Assembly (NCBI GenBank): GCA_950022295.1
Contig: OX465596.1
Location: 212,815,501-212,879,500, forward strand
Direction: 5' to 3'
DNA: 64,000 nucleotides
Origin: Bromus sterilis
Taxonomy: Eukaryota; Streptophyta; Magnoliopsida; Poales; Poaceae
Both the position numbers and the translations under genes were made by a program. This document shows, piece by piece, positions 1 to 10,924 of this stretch; positions within the stretch are counted from its first letter, which is position 1, and every line of letters begins with the position of its first letter. The notes under the pieces were generated by a model. It did not search any database. It saw only the letters and a list, made by a program, of their open reading frames with translations, and was not told where the DNA came from.

Positions 1-830
1 CGTCTATGATGGAATATGAATGAGAAGTCTATTGATTCCTTCGCTGCACTCGGTATTCTTTTCACGCAATCGACCTTATGATGATTCTTATGGGGAGTAT
101 TGACCTTATATCAGGCATGGCTTTGAAAACTTTATTTAATCTTGGCAAACATAGCTTTGGTCATAACAACAAGCATGATTTTCTCAAAGTAGCGACATAG
201 CCAAAACCTTTATGTTATTATGCTTGAAGTGTTATGTTGACAAGGAAGACAACTTGATGTGCTATGCTTATTTTAATGTTTATGCTTTATATTGCTTTCC
301 ATCCAAGTCATCATCAATTGTCTGTTCTCTCAAAGCCTTTGCTAGCCAAACCTCTGTACTAAGCGGAATTCTTCTTGTGCATCCATACCCTGAAACCAAA
401 ATCTTCCATATGAGTCCACCATACCTTCCTATTCGTGGTATTCCACTACCACTCCTAAAGTATAGAATTTATGTGTTATCCTTTGTGTTAACATTTTCAC
501 TTCATGCCTAACAGCATGTTCTTTCAAAAGCTTCAATTGATCTCATCAAAATATAAAAAGAAAGAGAAAAAGTAAAAGCTATTAGTTGTTCTTTGACCAA
601 AGGAAATGTTTGCCATGATTTGATGAGTTTCCTTTGCCCTACTCTTGACTATAATTGTTATTACTCTTTCATAAGGGCCCTATGAGTTGAAGATTGTTGT
701 TGAGGATGTTTGAGTTTGGTGAAGAAATCATGATGCTTCTTGTCTGTATTCTATTTATCAACACTTCACACTCTAAACTTGTGGACAGGTTTACCGAGCT
801 CAGTTTTTGCTTGGGGACAAGCGAGGTATA
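1..830 (+). other. non-coding 3' internal region of element A
   Basis: This stretch shows only short open frames without recognisable domains. It reads like the long untranslated 3' internal tail that Athila-type elements carry between pol and the polypurine tract. No host gene is supported here. Confidence 0.5.
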
Positions 831-843
831 AGCTTGGGGGAGT
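831..843 (+). other. polypurine tract of element A
   Basis: The run AGCTTGGGGGAGT directly abuts the TG of the LTR at 844. A G-rich purine tract in this position primes plus-strand DNA synthesis in LTR retrotransposons. Its presence shows that LTR 844-2356 is a 3' LTR. The equivalent position left of the LTR at 5244 has no such tract. Confidence 0.8.
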
Positions 844-2356
844 TGATACATCCAAAATGCATCACTATTTTATATCGTAATCCGTCCATATTCATTGATA
901 TATTTCACATTATGATGATGTTCTTATGTTGTTTTGACTTGTTTTACAGAGTTTGCAACTTTCCGGTGCCGAAGCAGCAGGCGCAGGATTCAGCGGTAAA
1001 AAGTGGACGCTGAGTTGCTGAAGAAGAACACCTCCAAATTACCTGAAAATCTACGGAGGGTGTTTTTGAGAGGATTGACGAAGACACGCAAAAGAGGGAC
1101 CAGAGGGGGACCACAAGGTGCCCAGGCGGCCAACTGGCGCGGCCCCCAGCCTGGCCGCGCCGGGAGGGCGCCTCGAGCCCTAGGACCACCCCAGGCTCCC
1201 CCTCTGGCCTATATACTCTTCGTCATCCGGAAACCCTAAAAAGAGGAGTTTTTACGGAGTTCCGCCGCCGCTCCATGGCGGAAACTTACAGAGAAGAAAA
1301 GGGCTCTCCGGCGGGCAGATTCCGCCGAGGAGATCACCTCCCGGAAGGGGAGATCATCGCCATCTTCATCACCATCGTCACGGGCATCATCGAGATCATC
1401 ATCGACATCATCCCCAACATCATCACCATCTTCATCTTCATCCAATCTCATCTCACAATTGCAACTTGTGTTGTAACTCGTACTATCTATCCTCTCTACT
1501 CTACCGGTGTTGATTACTACTTTGTGGTGAATGCTATTGACTTTTGTTGGAGAAATATCATTATGACCAGATTGTTTACCACCTACTTATCACCTCTGAT
1601 CATGATCTCTTTTATGTCTTGTGAGTAGTTACTTTAGTTCTTGAGGACATGGGAGAAGTCTTGTTGTTAGTAGTCATATGATGTTGAAGTAATATGTGTT
1701 GTTTGATAATTAAGTTGTGTTGATATTTTCCTAGTGGTGTTGTGTGAGTCGAACACTCAATACTTCGCCTTATTAAGGACCTAGGGGAATACATTGTGCC
1801 TAAAGAATGCTTACGGTGGGTTGCCGGAGTGACAGAAACCTGAACCCCAGTTTGCACACTTTTGCATAAGGGAGTAATGGATCCTTGGTCGTATTGTTGT
1901 GGTTAGGCTTTGCCTTAATTTCTACCTTGTATTTGCGGATGCTTGCAAGTTGTTTAATCATAAGAGTGCACTTATCTTAGTCTAGAAGGTGTGCTAGCAT
2001 AGATCCACCCACTCAACACTTATCAACACAAAACATGTTATCAATGCGGAATATGGCGAAAGCGCATGACTACCTCTCCATGTGTCCTCAAGAATGCTCC
2101 AGTCTTTAAAAATTTAGTTGCCAGGCTTATCCTTTGCTCAAAAGGATTGGGCCATCTGCTGCTCCTCAGCACCATTTACTTTGCTTGCTTTTGTCTTATT
2201 GTTGCTTATACCAAAAACCCCTAAAAAGTTATCTTTCAGTGCTTGGAGTTATTCCTTGTCCAAAATCACTTATCAATACCTTTCTCTCCTCGTTGGGTTC
2301 GACACTCTTAATTATCGAAAACGCTGCAATAGATCCCTTACGGTTGTGGGTCATCA
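844..2356 (+). repeat. LTR A (3' LTR, 1513 bp)
   Basis: The LTR starts TGATACATCC and ends GGGTCATCA. It aligns end to end with LTR B (5244-6757). It contains a TATA box near 1210 followed by a likely transcribed leader with an ATC-type trinucleotide-rich stretch (about 1351-1446). Short open frames crossing that stretch on both strands are products of the trinucleotide bias, not genes. Confidence 0.85.
1210..1215 (+). promoter_or_regulatory. TATA box of LTR A
   Basis: TATATA lies in a GC-rich context. The same motif is at the matching place of LTR B (5611-5616), so it is the likely core promoter of this LTR family. Confidence 0.55.
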
Positions 2357-2455
2357 GAGAAGATTTTTTCAACCTTGGTATCTTTGCCAAGGGAAATTTG
2401 CCGCTACACTACATCTAACCTTCCACTTGGGATAACCAACGAGGATAGAGTATCA
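2357..2455 (+). repeat. 3' end of the LTR of element X
   Basis: The sequence ending GATAGAGTATCA matches 35446-35543 with only a few differences. The match ends at the CA dinucleotide in both places. A 10-bp spacer then separates it from the primer binding site. Confidence 0.7.
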
Positions 2456-2465
2456 AGAAAATTTT

Positions 2466-2483
2466 TGGCGCCGTTGCCGGGGA
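2466..2483 (+). other. primer binding site, tRNA-Asp type (element X)
   Basis: TGGCGCCGTTGCCGGGGA is complementary to the 3' end, including CCA, of plant tRNA-Asp. This is the usual primer of Athila-type Ty3/gypsy elements. All 18 positions fit. Confidence 0.85.
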
Positions 2484-2632
2484 CTCCAACTGCTAAGATA
2501 GGGGAGTTGCACACTATATTTTACCTTTGCTTTTTATTCTTGTTAGTTTACCTTTCAGTTTTTATCTTTGTGTCCTATATCAAATATCACAAAAAATTAT
2601 CTATCTTGATTTTAGTAGTCCTCCTTGTTTAG

Positions 2633-2973
2633 ATGAACATGTTAGGACTTGGTGCTTTGAGGGAATCGGAAGTTCTAGATTTCCGTCAAAGGGATGGAGA
2701 GAATATGAAGAAGGCATGGGATAGAATTTCTGAAGCACATAAAAGAACTATGCCTTGGATACCTATAAAAATGTGCCTAGAAATTTTTACCATGGTCTTT
2801 TTAAGTGGTGTAAACACTCTCTTGATATTATAGCTGAAGGAGACTTTTTAGAGTGTGATGAAGCTAGAGCTCTTGATTTTTTGCATGTTCTATCTAGTTA
2901 TTTTGTTTATGATCATAGTATTGATACTGTTGTAGATAGACTTGCCACTATTGAAAAGAGGATGGATGCCTAG
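2633..2973 (+). pseudogene. gag remnant of element X
   Basis: Two overlapping frames (2633-2833 and 2755-2973) together give a decayed gag fragment. The first contains a DGENMKKAWDRI-like helix typical of the retrotransposon gag domain. The second contains NFYHGLFKWCKHSLD, which resembles the Athila gag motif in which a short NFYxGL segment follows the capsid helices. The change of frame near 2760-2830 shows a frameshift. Most of the capsid domain upstream is missing. It cannot encode a working capsid. Confidence 0.6.
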
Positions 2974-2975
2974 AC

Positions 2976-3500
2976 TTGAGGAAGGTAGAGGAATTTAAGT
3001 CCAACAAGAAAGAAATGTTGGAGATAGTAGATGATTGGGAGCCCTTTCTTAGGATTAGCATCTCTAACCAAGACTTCCTTTCTTTTTGTGATCTTGGATC
3101 CATAGTTTCTACTATGCCAAAAATAGTTTATGATTCTTTGAAACTAGATATGGATAAATTGTCATCTTATCATGAACATGCTAATGGAGATATTTCAAAG
3201 GTGAAAGGAAAGGTAACAGAAGTCCAAGTTGCATTCCTTCATAGGGTTGCACCGATGGATTTCTTCATCATGCAGCCAAACCAAAGCAACATCGTGCTTG
3301 GAAGGGACTTCCTCTGAGCTATGAAAGGCTTCATTGATATTGGTAACGGGCACATACGCTTACGCAATAAGGAAAAAGGTAAGTACCTCTTTCCTAGGAA
3401 GAAGAATAATGAGCTTGTTGAAAATCAATTTGAAGGTTTTTATGACTCCGATGATCTCGGGGACCTTATGAAGGAAGTTTTCAAGTGTGCGAGGGAAGAT
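2976..3500 (+). pseudogene. retroviral-type aspartic protease remnant (element X)
   Basis: The frame 2976-3317 carries FCDLGSIVSTMPKIVYDSL, matching the Athila protease active-site region. In that family the usual D-S/T-G triad is replaced by DLG. It then carries NIVLGRDFL, corresponding to the conserved flap-to-C-terminal LGRPFL motif. A stop at 3315-3317 interrupts it, and the same reading continues at 3321 (MKGFIDIGNGHIRL), so one stop codon splits a single domain. After about 3450 the similarity to protease ends. The protein would have cut the gag-pol polyprotein. Confidence 0.65.
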
Positions 3501-5243
3501 GGTGAAAGAAGATCTGGGAGTGTCAAACACTCAAGCTTGAGGATGCCCCCATGCATCCCCAATAAATATTCAAGGAGACTCAAGCGTCTAAGCTTGGGAT
3601 GCCCCCGTGCATCCCCTTCTCCATCAACAATCATCAGTTCGTCCTTCGTCTCACTATATTTTTATCACTTCATGCGTTATGTGCTATGCTTGGAGCGTCT
3701 CGCTCTTAGGTTTCCTTTTTAGTTTTCTTTAGCTTTGCTTGCTGTTCATAACAACTTAGACCCCAACTTACTTTGTGTGGGAGAGAAACACGCTCCACTC
3801 CAATCTAGAACACATCATAGGATTGTCATGCTTATCTTTTCTCTGTTGTGTGTTCTTTATCTTTTCGTAGCTGCTGCCATGTTTAGTTTTAGTTTTAGTT
3901 TGTCTTTAGCAAGAGCCTTGGCTTTTGTTTAGTTTGTTGCTGGAACTCTCTTTAGTTTTCATGCTTATCTTGTTAAGAGAGTTGGTTGTTGCACTGAGTT
4001 GTGTCTTGTCTTGAAGTAGGTAATTGAGGTTGCTATTCAATTGTGGTAGTAACTTGCAATAGTTTTGAGGTATTGTTGTGAGTAATGTTTGAACTTTTGG
4101 TGTCAAGAGCTCTACCCTATTAGTGATATGTGTCGTATTTTGGGCAATCCGTGTTTATTTTCAAAAACCTACAAAACTACTTGAGAACTCCAGCTACTAG
4201 ATGGATCACTACTCTTCTGAGGGGTCGGATATTAGAGTACACTCACGTACCATGAGTCGAGGATGCGCAAGGATAACCAAACCCCCATACACTCCTCCTC
4301 GGGGTACTTGTCTCTTTGTGAACCTCCTTATTAGATTGAGAGTTACCGATAATAAGTGCATGAGTTCTTCGGACTACTATAAGTATTGAAAGTTGACACT
4401 TCCACCTCCTCATATTTGCTAGCCTCTTCCGCACCGTGCATTTCCCTCTTCTCACTCTTAGAGTTGGCGTCCACCTTCACCGGTACATCCAAACCCTTGG
4501 CATGATACGCTCTGTCATCATAAACCTCCCTCTATCTTTCCTCAAAACAGCCACCATACCTACCTATCAAGGCATTTCCATAGCCTTTCTGAGATATATT
4601 GTCATGCAACATCCACCTTCTCATGACTTGATCTTCATGTCATACATGTCCCTGCTTCACTGGCAGCGACATACATTTGCATACATCATGATAGCTACAT
4701 CTTCTTTATGTCTGAGTACCTTGTGAAGTGTGAAGATCTTCTATACCTTCTTGTAAAATAGAGTGTTGCCCTTAAGTGAGGAAAAGATCCCAAAGTGGAC
4801 AAAAAAATGATCCCAAAGAGGAAAAATGAGAGTTAAATAGAAAGAGCCATTGAGGCCACCAAAACAAATAAAAAAAGAGAGAAAAAAGAGAAAAAGAAAA
4901 TAAAAAGAGAGAAAGGGGCAACACTACTATTCCTTTTGAAAGATCCACACTAGTACTCCCTCTTATCCTTGTACTCCATAGAGATGATCATTCGTGCATA
5001 TATATCTACGTGGGGACCTTCACACTATAGAACTTGGCTTGCATATTCCAAGTATGAGCCTCCTCAAATGAGCTCTAGGTCTTCATGAGCAAGAAAGTTG
5101 GATGCACCCCCACTAGTTCCATTGGAGAGCTTTTCTTAGCTCATATGTGCATCCGTTGCATGGCAATCCCTACTCATCACATCATATCTATCATTTGGCT
5201 CTCTCGCCTATGATTTTCCTCATTGATGTGAGCCTTTCACACT
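3501..5243 (+). other. non-coding 3' part of element X
   Basis: No domain is recognisable in about 1.7 kb. The stretch has two near-copies of a GGATGCCCCC-GTGCATCCCC motif (about 3540-3617), an A/G-rich tract (4800-4920) and scattered short open frames. It resembles the internal 3' region of non-autonomous Triticeae gypsy elements. It is cut at 5243 by LTR B without a polypurine tract, so the end of X is missing. Confidence 0.45.
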
Positions 5244-6757
5244 TGATACGTCCAAAATGCATCACTATTTTATATCGTAATTCATCCTTATTCATTGATC
5301 TATTTCACATTATGATGATGTTCTTATGTTGTTTTGGCTTGTTTTACATAGTTTGCAACTTTCCGGTGCCGAAGCAGCAGACGCAGGATTCAGCGGTAAA
5401 AAGTGGACGCTGAGTTGCTGAAGAAGAATACCTCCAAATTACCTGAAAATCGACGGGGGGTATTTTCCAGGAGATTCACGAAGACTCGCCGAAGAGGGTC
5501 CAGAGGGGGGCCACAGGGGCCCCAAGAGGCCACCTGGCGCGGCCCCAACCCTGGCCACGCCGGGAGGGTGCCTGGAGCCCTAGGGACACTTCCGGCTCCC
5601 CCCTCTTGCCTATATACTTCTCGTTACACGAAAACCCTAAAAGGAGAAGCTTTCACGGAGTTCCGCCGCCGCTCCGTGGCGGAAACCTACAGAGAAGAAA
5701 AGGGCTCTCCGGCGGGCAGATTCCGCCGAGGAGATCACCTCCCGGAAGGGGAGATCATCGCCATCGTCATCACCATCGTCACGGGCATCATCGAGATCAT
5801 CATCACCATCATCCCCAACATCAGCACCATCTCCACCACCATCAAATCTCACCTCACAAGTTCATCTTGTGTTGTAATCCGTACTATCTATCCTCTCTAC
5901 TCTACCGGTGTTGATTACTACTTTGTGGTGAATGCTATTGAGTTTTGTTGGAGAAATACCATTATGTCCAGATTGTTTATCATATATTTATCACCTCTGA
6001 TCATGATCTCTTTTATGTCTTGTGAGTAGTTACTTTAGTTCTTGAGGACATGGGAGAAGTCTAGTTGTTAGTAGTCATATGATGTTGAAGTAATTTGTGT
6101 TGTTTGATATTTAAGTTGTGTTGTTATTTTCTTAGTGGTGTTGTGTGAGTCGAACACTCAACACTTCGCCTTCTTAAGGACCTAGGGGAATACATTGTGT
6201 ATTAAGAATGCTTACGGTGGGTTGCCGGAGTGACAGAAACCTGAACCCCAGTTTGCACGCTTTTGCATAAGGGAATAATGGATCATTGATCTTATTGCCG
6301 TGGTTAGGCTTTGCCTTCATTTCTATCTTGTATTTGCGGATGCTTGCAAAATGTTTAACCATAAGAGTACACTTATCTTAGTCTAGAAGGTGTGCTAGCA
6401 TAGATCCACCCACTCAACACTTATCAGCACAACACTTGTTATCGATACGGAGTATGGCGAAACTACGTGACTACCTCTCCATGTGTCCTCAAGAACGCTT
6501 TAGTCTTTATAAGTTCAGTTGCCAGGCTTATCGTTTGCACAAAAGGATTGGGCCACTTGCTGCTCCTCATTATTATTTATTTTTCTTGTTTTTATTTTAT
6601 CGTTGCTTATATCGAAAACCCCTAAAAAGTTATCTTTCAGTGCTTGCAGTTATTCCTTGTCCAAAATCACCTGTCAATACCTTTCTCTCCTCGTTGGGTT
6701 CGACACTCTTACTTATTGAACATGCTACAATAGATACCTTTACGTTGAGGGTCATCA
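5244..6757 (+). repeat. LTR B (5' LTR of element B, 1514 bp)
   Basis: The LTR starts TGATACGTCC and ends GGGTCATCA, and is collinear with LTR A throughout. A TATA box lies at 5611-5616. The trinucleotide-rich leader around 5750-5850 is also shared. Confidence 0.85.
5611..5616 (+). promoter_or_regulatory. TATA box of LTR B
   Basis: TATATA lies at the position matching the TATA box of LTR A, about 367 bp from the LTR start in both copies. Confidence 0.55.
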
Positions 6758-6769
6758 AGCTACGTTTTC

Positions 6770-6787
6770 TGGCGCCGTTGCCAGGGA
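6770..6787 (+). other. primer binding site, tRNA-Asp type (element B)
   Basis: TGGCGCCGTTGCCAGGGA matches the tRNA-Asp 3' end except for one G-to-A change. It lies 12 bp after the LTR. Confidence 0.8.
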
Positions 6788-6805
6788 GCATAGTGCTATT
6801 GGTAA

Positions 6806-7552
6806 GTGAAGCTGGTAAGGAATTTTTATATCGTTGCTTTTATTTTTCTGTTGTTGTTCTTTGTACGTATGGACAACCTAGTTATTGGATCGTTGCTTAT
6901 GGGGAAACACCCCGCATCCGTGGTGGTTGTACCTCCCCCTACTGAAATTGTGCCTTATAAAATACCAGCTGGTATTATCGACTGTGTTTTGGCTAATCGT
7001 TATGCAGGAGACAGACATCCCAGTGAACACTTGCTATATTTATCACAACTATGTTCACTATTTAAGCTTGCAGGTGTATCAAAGGATTTTTTCATGAAGA
7101 AATTATTCTCCATATCGCTTATAGATAAATCTTCAGATTGGTATAAGCTTCTCGATAACTCTCATTTGCTAGATTGGCATGAGCTTATGTCTCTCTTTTA
7201 TACCAAGTTTTATCCTCTTCATGAAATTCATCGAGACGGGAATTATATCTATAACTTTAGGTCTCGTGACGGAGAAAGTATCGCTCAAGCTTGGGGGAGA
7301 TTGAAATCTCTAATGCTCAAATGTCCTATTCATGAGATCCCCAAGGAAACTATACTTACAAATTTTTATGCTAGACCTTTCTCGTCAGGATAAGGAGATG
7401 TTGGATGCTCCTCTAGTGGGGTATTTCAGACGAAAAGCGTTGAAGAAAGATGGGATCTTCTTGAAAGGTTCTAGAAGAATACCGAAGATTGGGAAATAGA
7501 TAAAAGTATTGAACCCACTATAAATTATGAGCATGATTATATAGAGAGCTAT
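6806..7552 (+). pseudogene. gag of element B (Athila type), interrupted
   Basis: The frame 6806-7393 encodes a capsid-type gag domain. It has a long helical part with YLSQLCSLFKLAGVSKDFF and KKLFSISLIDKSSDWYKLL, then SLFYTKFYPLHEIHRDGNYIYNFR, then ESIAQAWGRLKSLMLKCPIHEIP. These are the diagnostic blocks of plant Ty3/gypsy gag. It ends at a stop after NFYARPFSSG, where Athila gags normally continue. The likely start is the methionine at 6866 (MDNLVIG), with the hydrophobic residues before it being leader sequence. Frameshifts between 7393 and 7553 break the link to the protease frame. Confidence 0.7.
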
Positions 7553-8568
7553 GTGAAAACTGATTCCTTTAATGCCTTTTTCTCTAAGATTGGTCTTGAT
7601 TTCCATCTGATGATTGATTTTTGTAAGGACTTTGCCTCTCATATCGACTCTTCTAAGAAGAAGAAGAGTCAGCATCATAAACCCTTCAAAGAATTACCTA
7701 TTGATATTCATGTTGTTGACCCTATTGTGACTGCAGTTATATATGAAAAGCCCCCTTTTCCCGTAAGAATAAGGGAGCATTCTTTTGTGATAGGCATAAT
7801 GAATAAGAGTGAGAGAAGAATTGATGAACCTGAGGACCAGATCAAGGTCAATCCTCGAGTTGCGTTGGTTAAGGATCTTATCACTAATGATGCCTTAGAT
7901 TCCAATATAAATTTTTGTGTTGTTTCCACTAACCTTGTCACAGCCAAGAATAAGGGCCCAATTTCAGGTACACTAGTAGTATCTTTTAAAATAGGAGATC
8001 ACGATTATTATGGGTTATGTGATTTGGGATCGAGTGCTAGTGCTAATCCGTATTCACTATATCAAGAGATCATGGGTGAGATTTCACCTTGTGAACTTGA
8101 AGAAGTTGATGTTACTATTCATCTTGCAAACAGAGCAACTATCTCTCCTATCGGAATTGTGAGAGACGTTGAAGTCTTATGCGGAAAGGTAAAATATCCT
8201 ACCGACTTTCTAGTACTTGGTTCAGTAAGGGACAATTTTTGTCCTATTATTTTCGGTAGACCTTTTCTCAGAACTTGTGGAGCTATAATAGATTACAAGA
8301 AAGGTAAAGTTTCTGCTGAATTCAATGGTGAGCCATATGAATTTAACTTTTCTAAGTTCTCTAAGCACCCTTGTGGTACTGATTTTCCTAGTAATGATAA
8401 GATTATTGAAGATATTGCTTCCATTGCTATTCCTCCTAACGATCCTTTGCAGCAATAGATGGAAGACCACGAGAATGATTTGCATATGCAGGAGAGGAAT
8501 GAGCTGGACGAAATAATCTTAAGACAACCTGCTATCCTTAAGCACAACCTTCCAGTTGAGCCTTTGGG
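7553..8568 (+). pseudogene. gag C-terminus and aspartic protease of element B, 3' truncated
   Basis: The frame 7553-8458 (301 codons) contains the Athila protease. A beta strand leads to YGLCDLGSSASANPYSLYQ (active-site loop, DLG in place of DTG), then VTIHLANRATISPIGIVRDV, then YPTDFLVLGS, and finally CPIIFGRPFLRTCGAIIDYK. The order and spacing fit the family. The next stretch (8459-8568) looks like the linker toward reverse transcriptase in the same frame after a stop, but it is cut off at the Tekay LTR. Protease would have matured gag-pol. The element is dead. Confidence 0.75.
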
Positions 8569-9524
8569 GAAACAGGGGGAGGGGGAGGCATCGCGGCTCA
8601 CAACGAGGGCTGCTGTAGTCGTACGGCTCGGGGAAGTGGTCGCCAGCGTCCTCGACGCGGGTGACCCGCGCGGGGGAAAGCAGCTTCAGGCCATGGGCCT
8701 CCTGTCCATGGCGGCTTCAGAGAGCGCAGGGAGGAAGGAGAAGAGGGGTGGCGGCGCATGGGAGGAGGAAGGGGGCTAGGTTTCGGGAGAGGCTCAGGAG
8801 GGGGCTAGATAAAGGGGGGAAGAGGGCGACGTGGCTCCAGGAGGTCCTCTCCTCCACGGCCACGCCATGTGCGTGAGGAAAAGGTGAGGGGAGGGGGATG
8901 ATAGGTGGGCCAAGACTGGAGGAAGAAGAGAGGAAAAGGGGAAACACAGGAGGGGGCGATTGGGCTGGATTCGGGCAGGCCCAAGTGGGCTGCCTGCTGG
9001 TCTGGCTCTAGAGAGAAAAAGAGAGAAAAAATGATGGGTTTTCCATTAAAAATATAGAAGAAAAATCCCAAGAGTTTTCCAGAGCAGACCATGAGTGAGA
9101 AAAACATAAAAAAATATGTTTTGGAATCCTTGCAATATTCCCCAATTTATAAAATTGGTCTGAGCATTTTTGGAGCAACTAAAATGTGGGGCCATTTTTA
9201 AAATTCAAATTACATTGAACTGTGGCCCAAATTTTTAGAGCTGCAAAAAATGGAGCAAGGCTTTTAAAAAGCTTGGGAGGGGCAAGGAATTGGCTATGCC
9301 AAGTTTGGGATCAAGGAGAGCATGCATGCAACATTGAAAAATCTTAAAACACCCTTCTTGAACCATTTTGGATGCAAAAACAAACAAACCAAATGGGCTC
9401 CAATCCCAATGCAAATTTAAATCACCACATGAAATTATAATGTTTAGCATCAGCCAAGTTACAGAGTCAACAGATAAAGTACAATCTCATGGTGATTCTT
9501 ATTTATTGCACATGGGCTGTTACA
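8569..9524 (-). repeat. LTR1 of E1 (3' LTR, truncated to 956 bp)
   Basis: This segment matches the right-hand part of LTR2 (about 17843-18799) and LTR3. It ends at GGGCTGTTACA next to the polypurine tract of internal 1. On the - strand it is the beginning of a 3' LTR. About 3.2 kb of LTR are missing beyond 8569, where element B begins. Confidence 0.85.
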
Positions 9525-9540
9525 GCACTCCCCCACCAAC
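9525..9540 (-). other. polypurine tract of E1, copy 1
   Basis: On the - strand, TTGGTGGGGGAGTGC immediately precedes the TGTAACAG start of the 3' LTR. The same tract is at 18800-18815 and 41370-41385. Confidence 0.75.
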
Positions 9541-9560
9541 ACAGGATCTCGTCCCGAGAT

Positions 9561-10923
9561 CTAAGCCTGAAACAACTCAGGATACTCAGAACGGAGATGA
9601 TCTTCGCGCTCGCATGTTGCTTCCTTCTCCGAATGATGTGCCCACTGAACTTTCATGAACTTGACGGTCTTGTTGCGAGTCTTGCGCTCGGACGTCTCAA
9701 GAACACGGACTGGACGCTCTGAGTAGGAAAGGTCCGCACTCAGCTGGATCTCGCCCAAGTCAACAGCCTGCTCTGGCTGCTTGAAGCACTGCTTTAGCTG
9801 GGACACATGGAACACGTCATGCACCATGGACAGACTCTCTGGAAGCTCAAGCCGAAAGGCAAGAGGTCCCCTAGTCTCAAGGATGCGGAAAGGTCCGACA
9901 AATCTTGGAGCGAGCTTTCCTTTGATGCCAAAGCGGTGAGTTCCCCTCAACGGAGACACTCTCAGGTACGCCCAATCACCAACCTGAAACGCTACACCAC
10001 GGTGCCTTTTGTCATAATAGGCCTTCTGCCTAGAATGTGCTGCCTTTAGGTGCTCTCGGACAATCTTCACTCTGTCCTCTGCCTCCTGGATCACATCTGG
10101 ACCGAACAGCTGCCTCTCACCTGTCTCGGACCAGTTCAAATGTGTCCTGCACTTGCGGCCATACAAGACTTCAAACGGCGCTGCCTGCAGACTTTCCTGA
10201 TAGTTGTTGTTGTAAGAGAACTCAGCATACGGCAAGCACTCTTCCCACTTCATGCCAAAGGAGATGACACATGCCCGAAGCATGTCCTCGAGGATTTGGT
10301 TCACACGCTCGACTTGTCCACTTGTCTAAGGGTGATAAGCGGTACTGAACAACACTGTCGTACCAATCGCCTTTTGAAAGGCCTGCCAGAACTTGGAGGT
10401 GAAAAGGCTGCCTCTATCAGAACTGATCTTCTTGGGAATGCCATGCAAAGATATAACTCTTGCGGTGTACAAATCCGCCAACTGAGCTGCTGAAATGGAG
10501 TCCTTCACTGGGAAGAAGTGGGCAACTTTGGAAAGATTGTCAATGACAACAAAGATGGCATTGTTCTTCTTCTGCGACAAGGGGAAGCCTGTGATGAAAT
10601 CCATCTCTATATGATCCCATTTCCACTCCGGAATCTCAAGTGGCTGAAGCAACCCTGCAGGCTTCTGGTGCTGTGCCTTCACTCTCCTGCACACGTCACA
10701 TTGAGACACGTAACGGGCAACATCCCGCTTCATACGAGTCCACCAAAAGATTGCTTGGAATCATGGGCTTCCTTCATGATGACCTCTCTGAGATCTCCCT
10801 CCTTGGGAACAACAACTCGCTCTTCGAACAACACGGTGCCGTCATTATGCACTGAAAAGCAACCGTACTTTGGAACTGAGGCGGCAATACCTTGTTTGAT
10901 CTTCTGTATCATTGAGCTGCCAG
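9561..10923 (-). pseudogene. integrase with chromodomain-like tail, E1 copy 1 (broken)
   Basis: Read on the - strand, this is the end of pol. The segment 10326-10733 holds the integrase zinc-region end (CDVCRRVK), the catalytic DFITG and SSDRGSLF aspartates and the FSTAYHP end. The segment 9561-10304 continues with SGQVERVNQ (the catalytic glutamate), the GPFRILETRGPLAFRLELP and VHDVFHVSQLKQC blocks, and a tail ending EREDHLRSEYPELF, which resembles the Tekay chromodomain. The two parts are separated by a TAG where copy 2 has CAG (near 10326). A 46-bp deletion near 10748, relative to copy 2, removes part of the zinc-binding N-terminus and shifts the frame. The tail also has Cys for the usual Trp. 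Confidence 0.85.
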
Positions 10924-10924
10924 A

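Larger units (their letters stand above)
1..2356 (+). mobile_element. 3' end of Athila-like Ty3/gypsy element A (internal 3' tail plus 3' LTR)
   Basis: This element enters from the left edge of the window. Its internal tail (1-843) is AT-rich, has no convincing coding frame, and ends in a purine-rich tract immediately before the LTR. The LTR that follows (844-2356) begins with TG and ends with CA. It matches the LTR at 5244-6757 over its whole length (1513 versus 1514 bp), which fixes both ends. Because a polypurine tract precedes it and unrelated element X follows it, this is the 3' LTR of an element whose coding part lies outside the window. Assignment to the Athila type rests on the related copy B, whose primer site matches the 3' end of tRNA-Asp. 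I cannot name the repeat-database family with certainty. Confidence 0.8.
2357..5243 (+). mobile_element. degenerate Ty3/gypsy element X (LTR end, primer site, gag and protease remnants)
   Basis: Element X starts abruptly at the right end of LTR A and stops where LTR B begins, so it was probably the host for both insertions. It keeps the last 99 bp of its own LTR (2357-2455), a primer binding site, fragments of gag and protease, and a long non-coding 3' part. The LTR end is about 95% alike, by eye, to the end of the fragment at 34787-35543, where the match stops at exactly the same CA. No reverse transcriptase, RNase H or integrase is visible, so it is a gutted or non-autonomous copy. Confidence 0.7.
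5244..8568 (+). mobile_element. Athila-like element B, 5' part (5' LTR, primer site, gag, protease), 3' truncated
   Basis: A full-length LTR (5244-6757) is followed by a primer site 12 bp downstream and by gag and protease remnants on the + strand. This is the normal 5'-to-3' order of a Ty3/gypsy element. Sequence left of the LTR is element X and not a polypurine tract, so this LTR is the 5' LTR of an independent insertion. The element stops at 8568 inside pol, before reverse transcriptase, where the truncated Tekay-type LTR begins. LTRs A and B differ at scattered positions. Confidence 0.8.

Noticed and set aside
1236..1628. Acidic Asp-rich and Ile-rich open frames in LTR A (and 5606-6029 in LTR B)
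   Set aside because: They are produced by the ATC/GAT trinucleotide-rich leader read on opposite strands, with no start context or domain.
8459..8779. 106-codon frame starting in element B
   Set aside because: It crosses the element B/LTR1 junction at 8568 and joins unrelated sequences.
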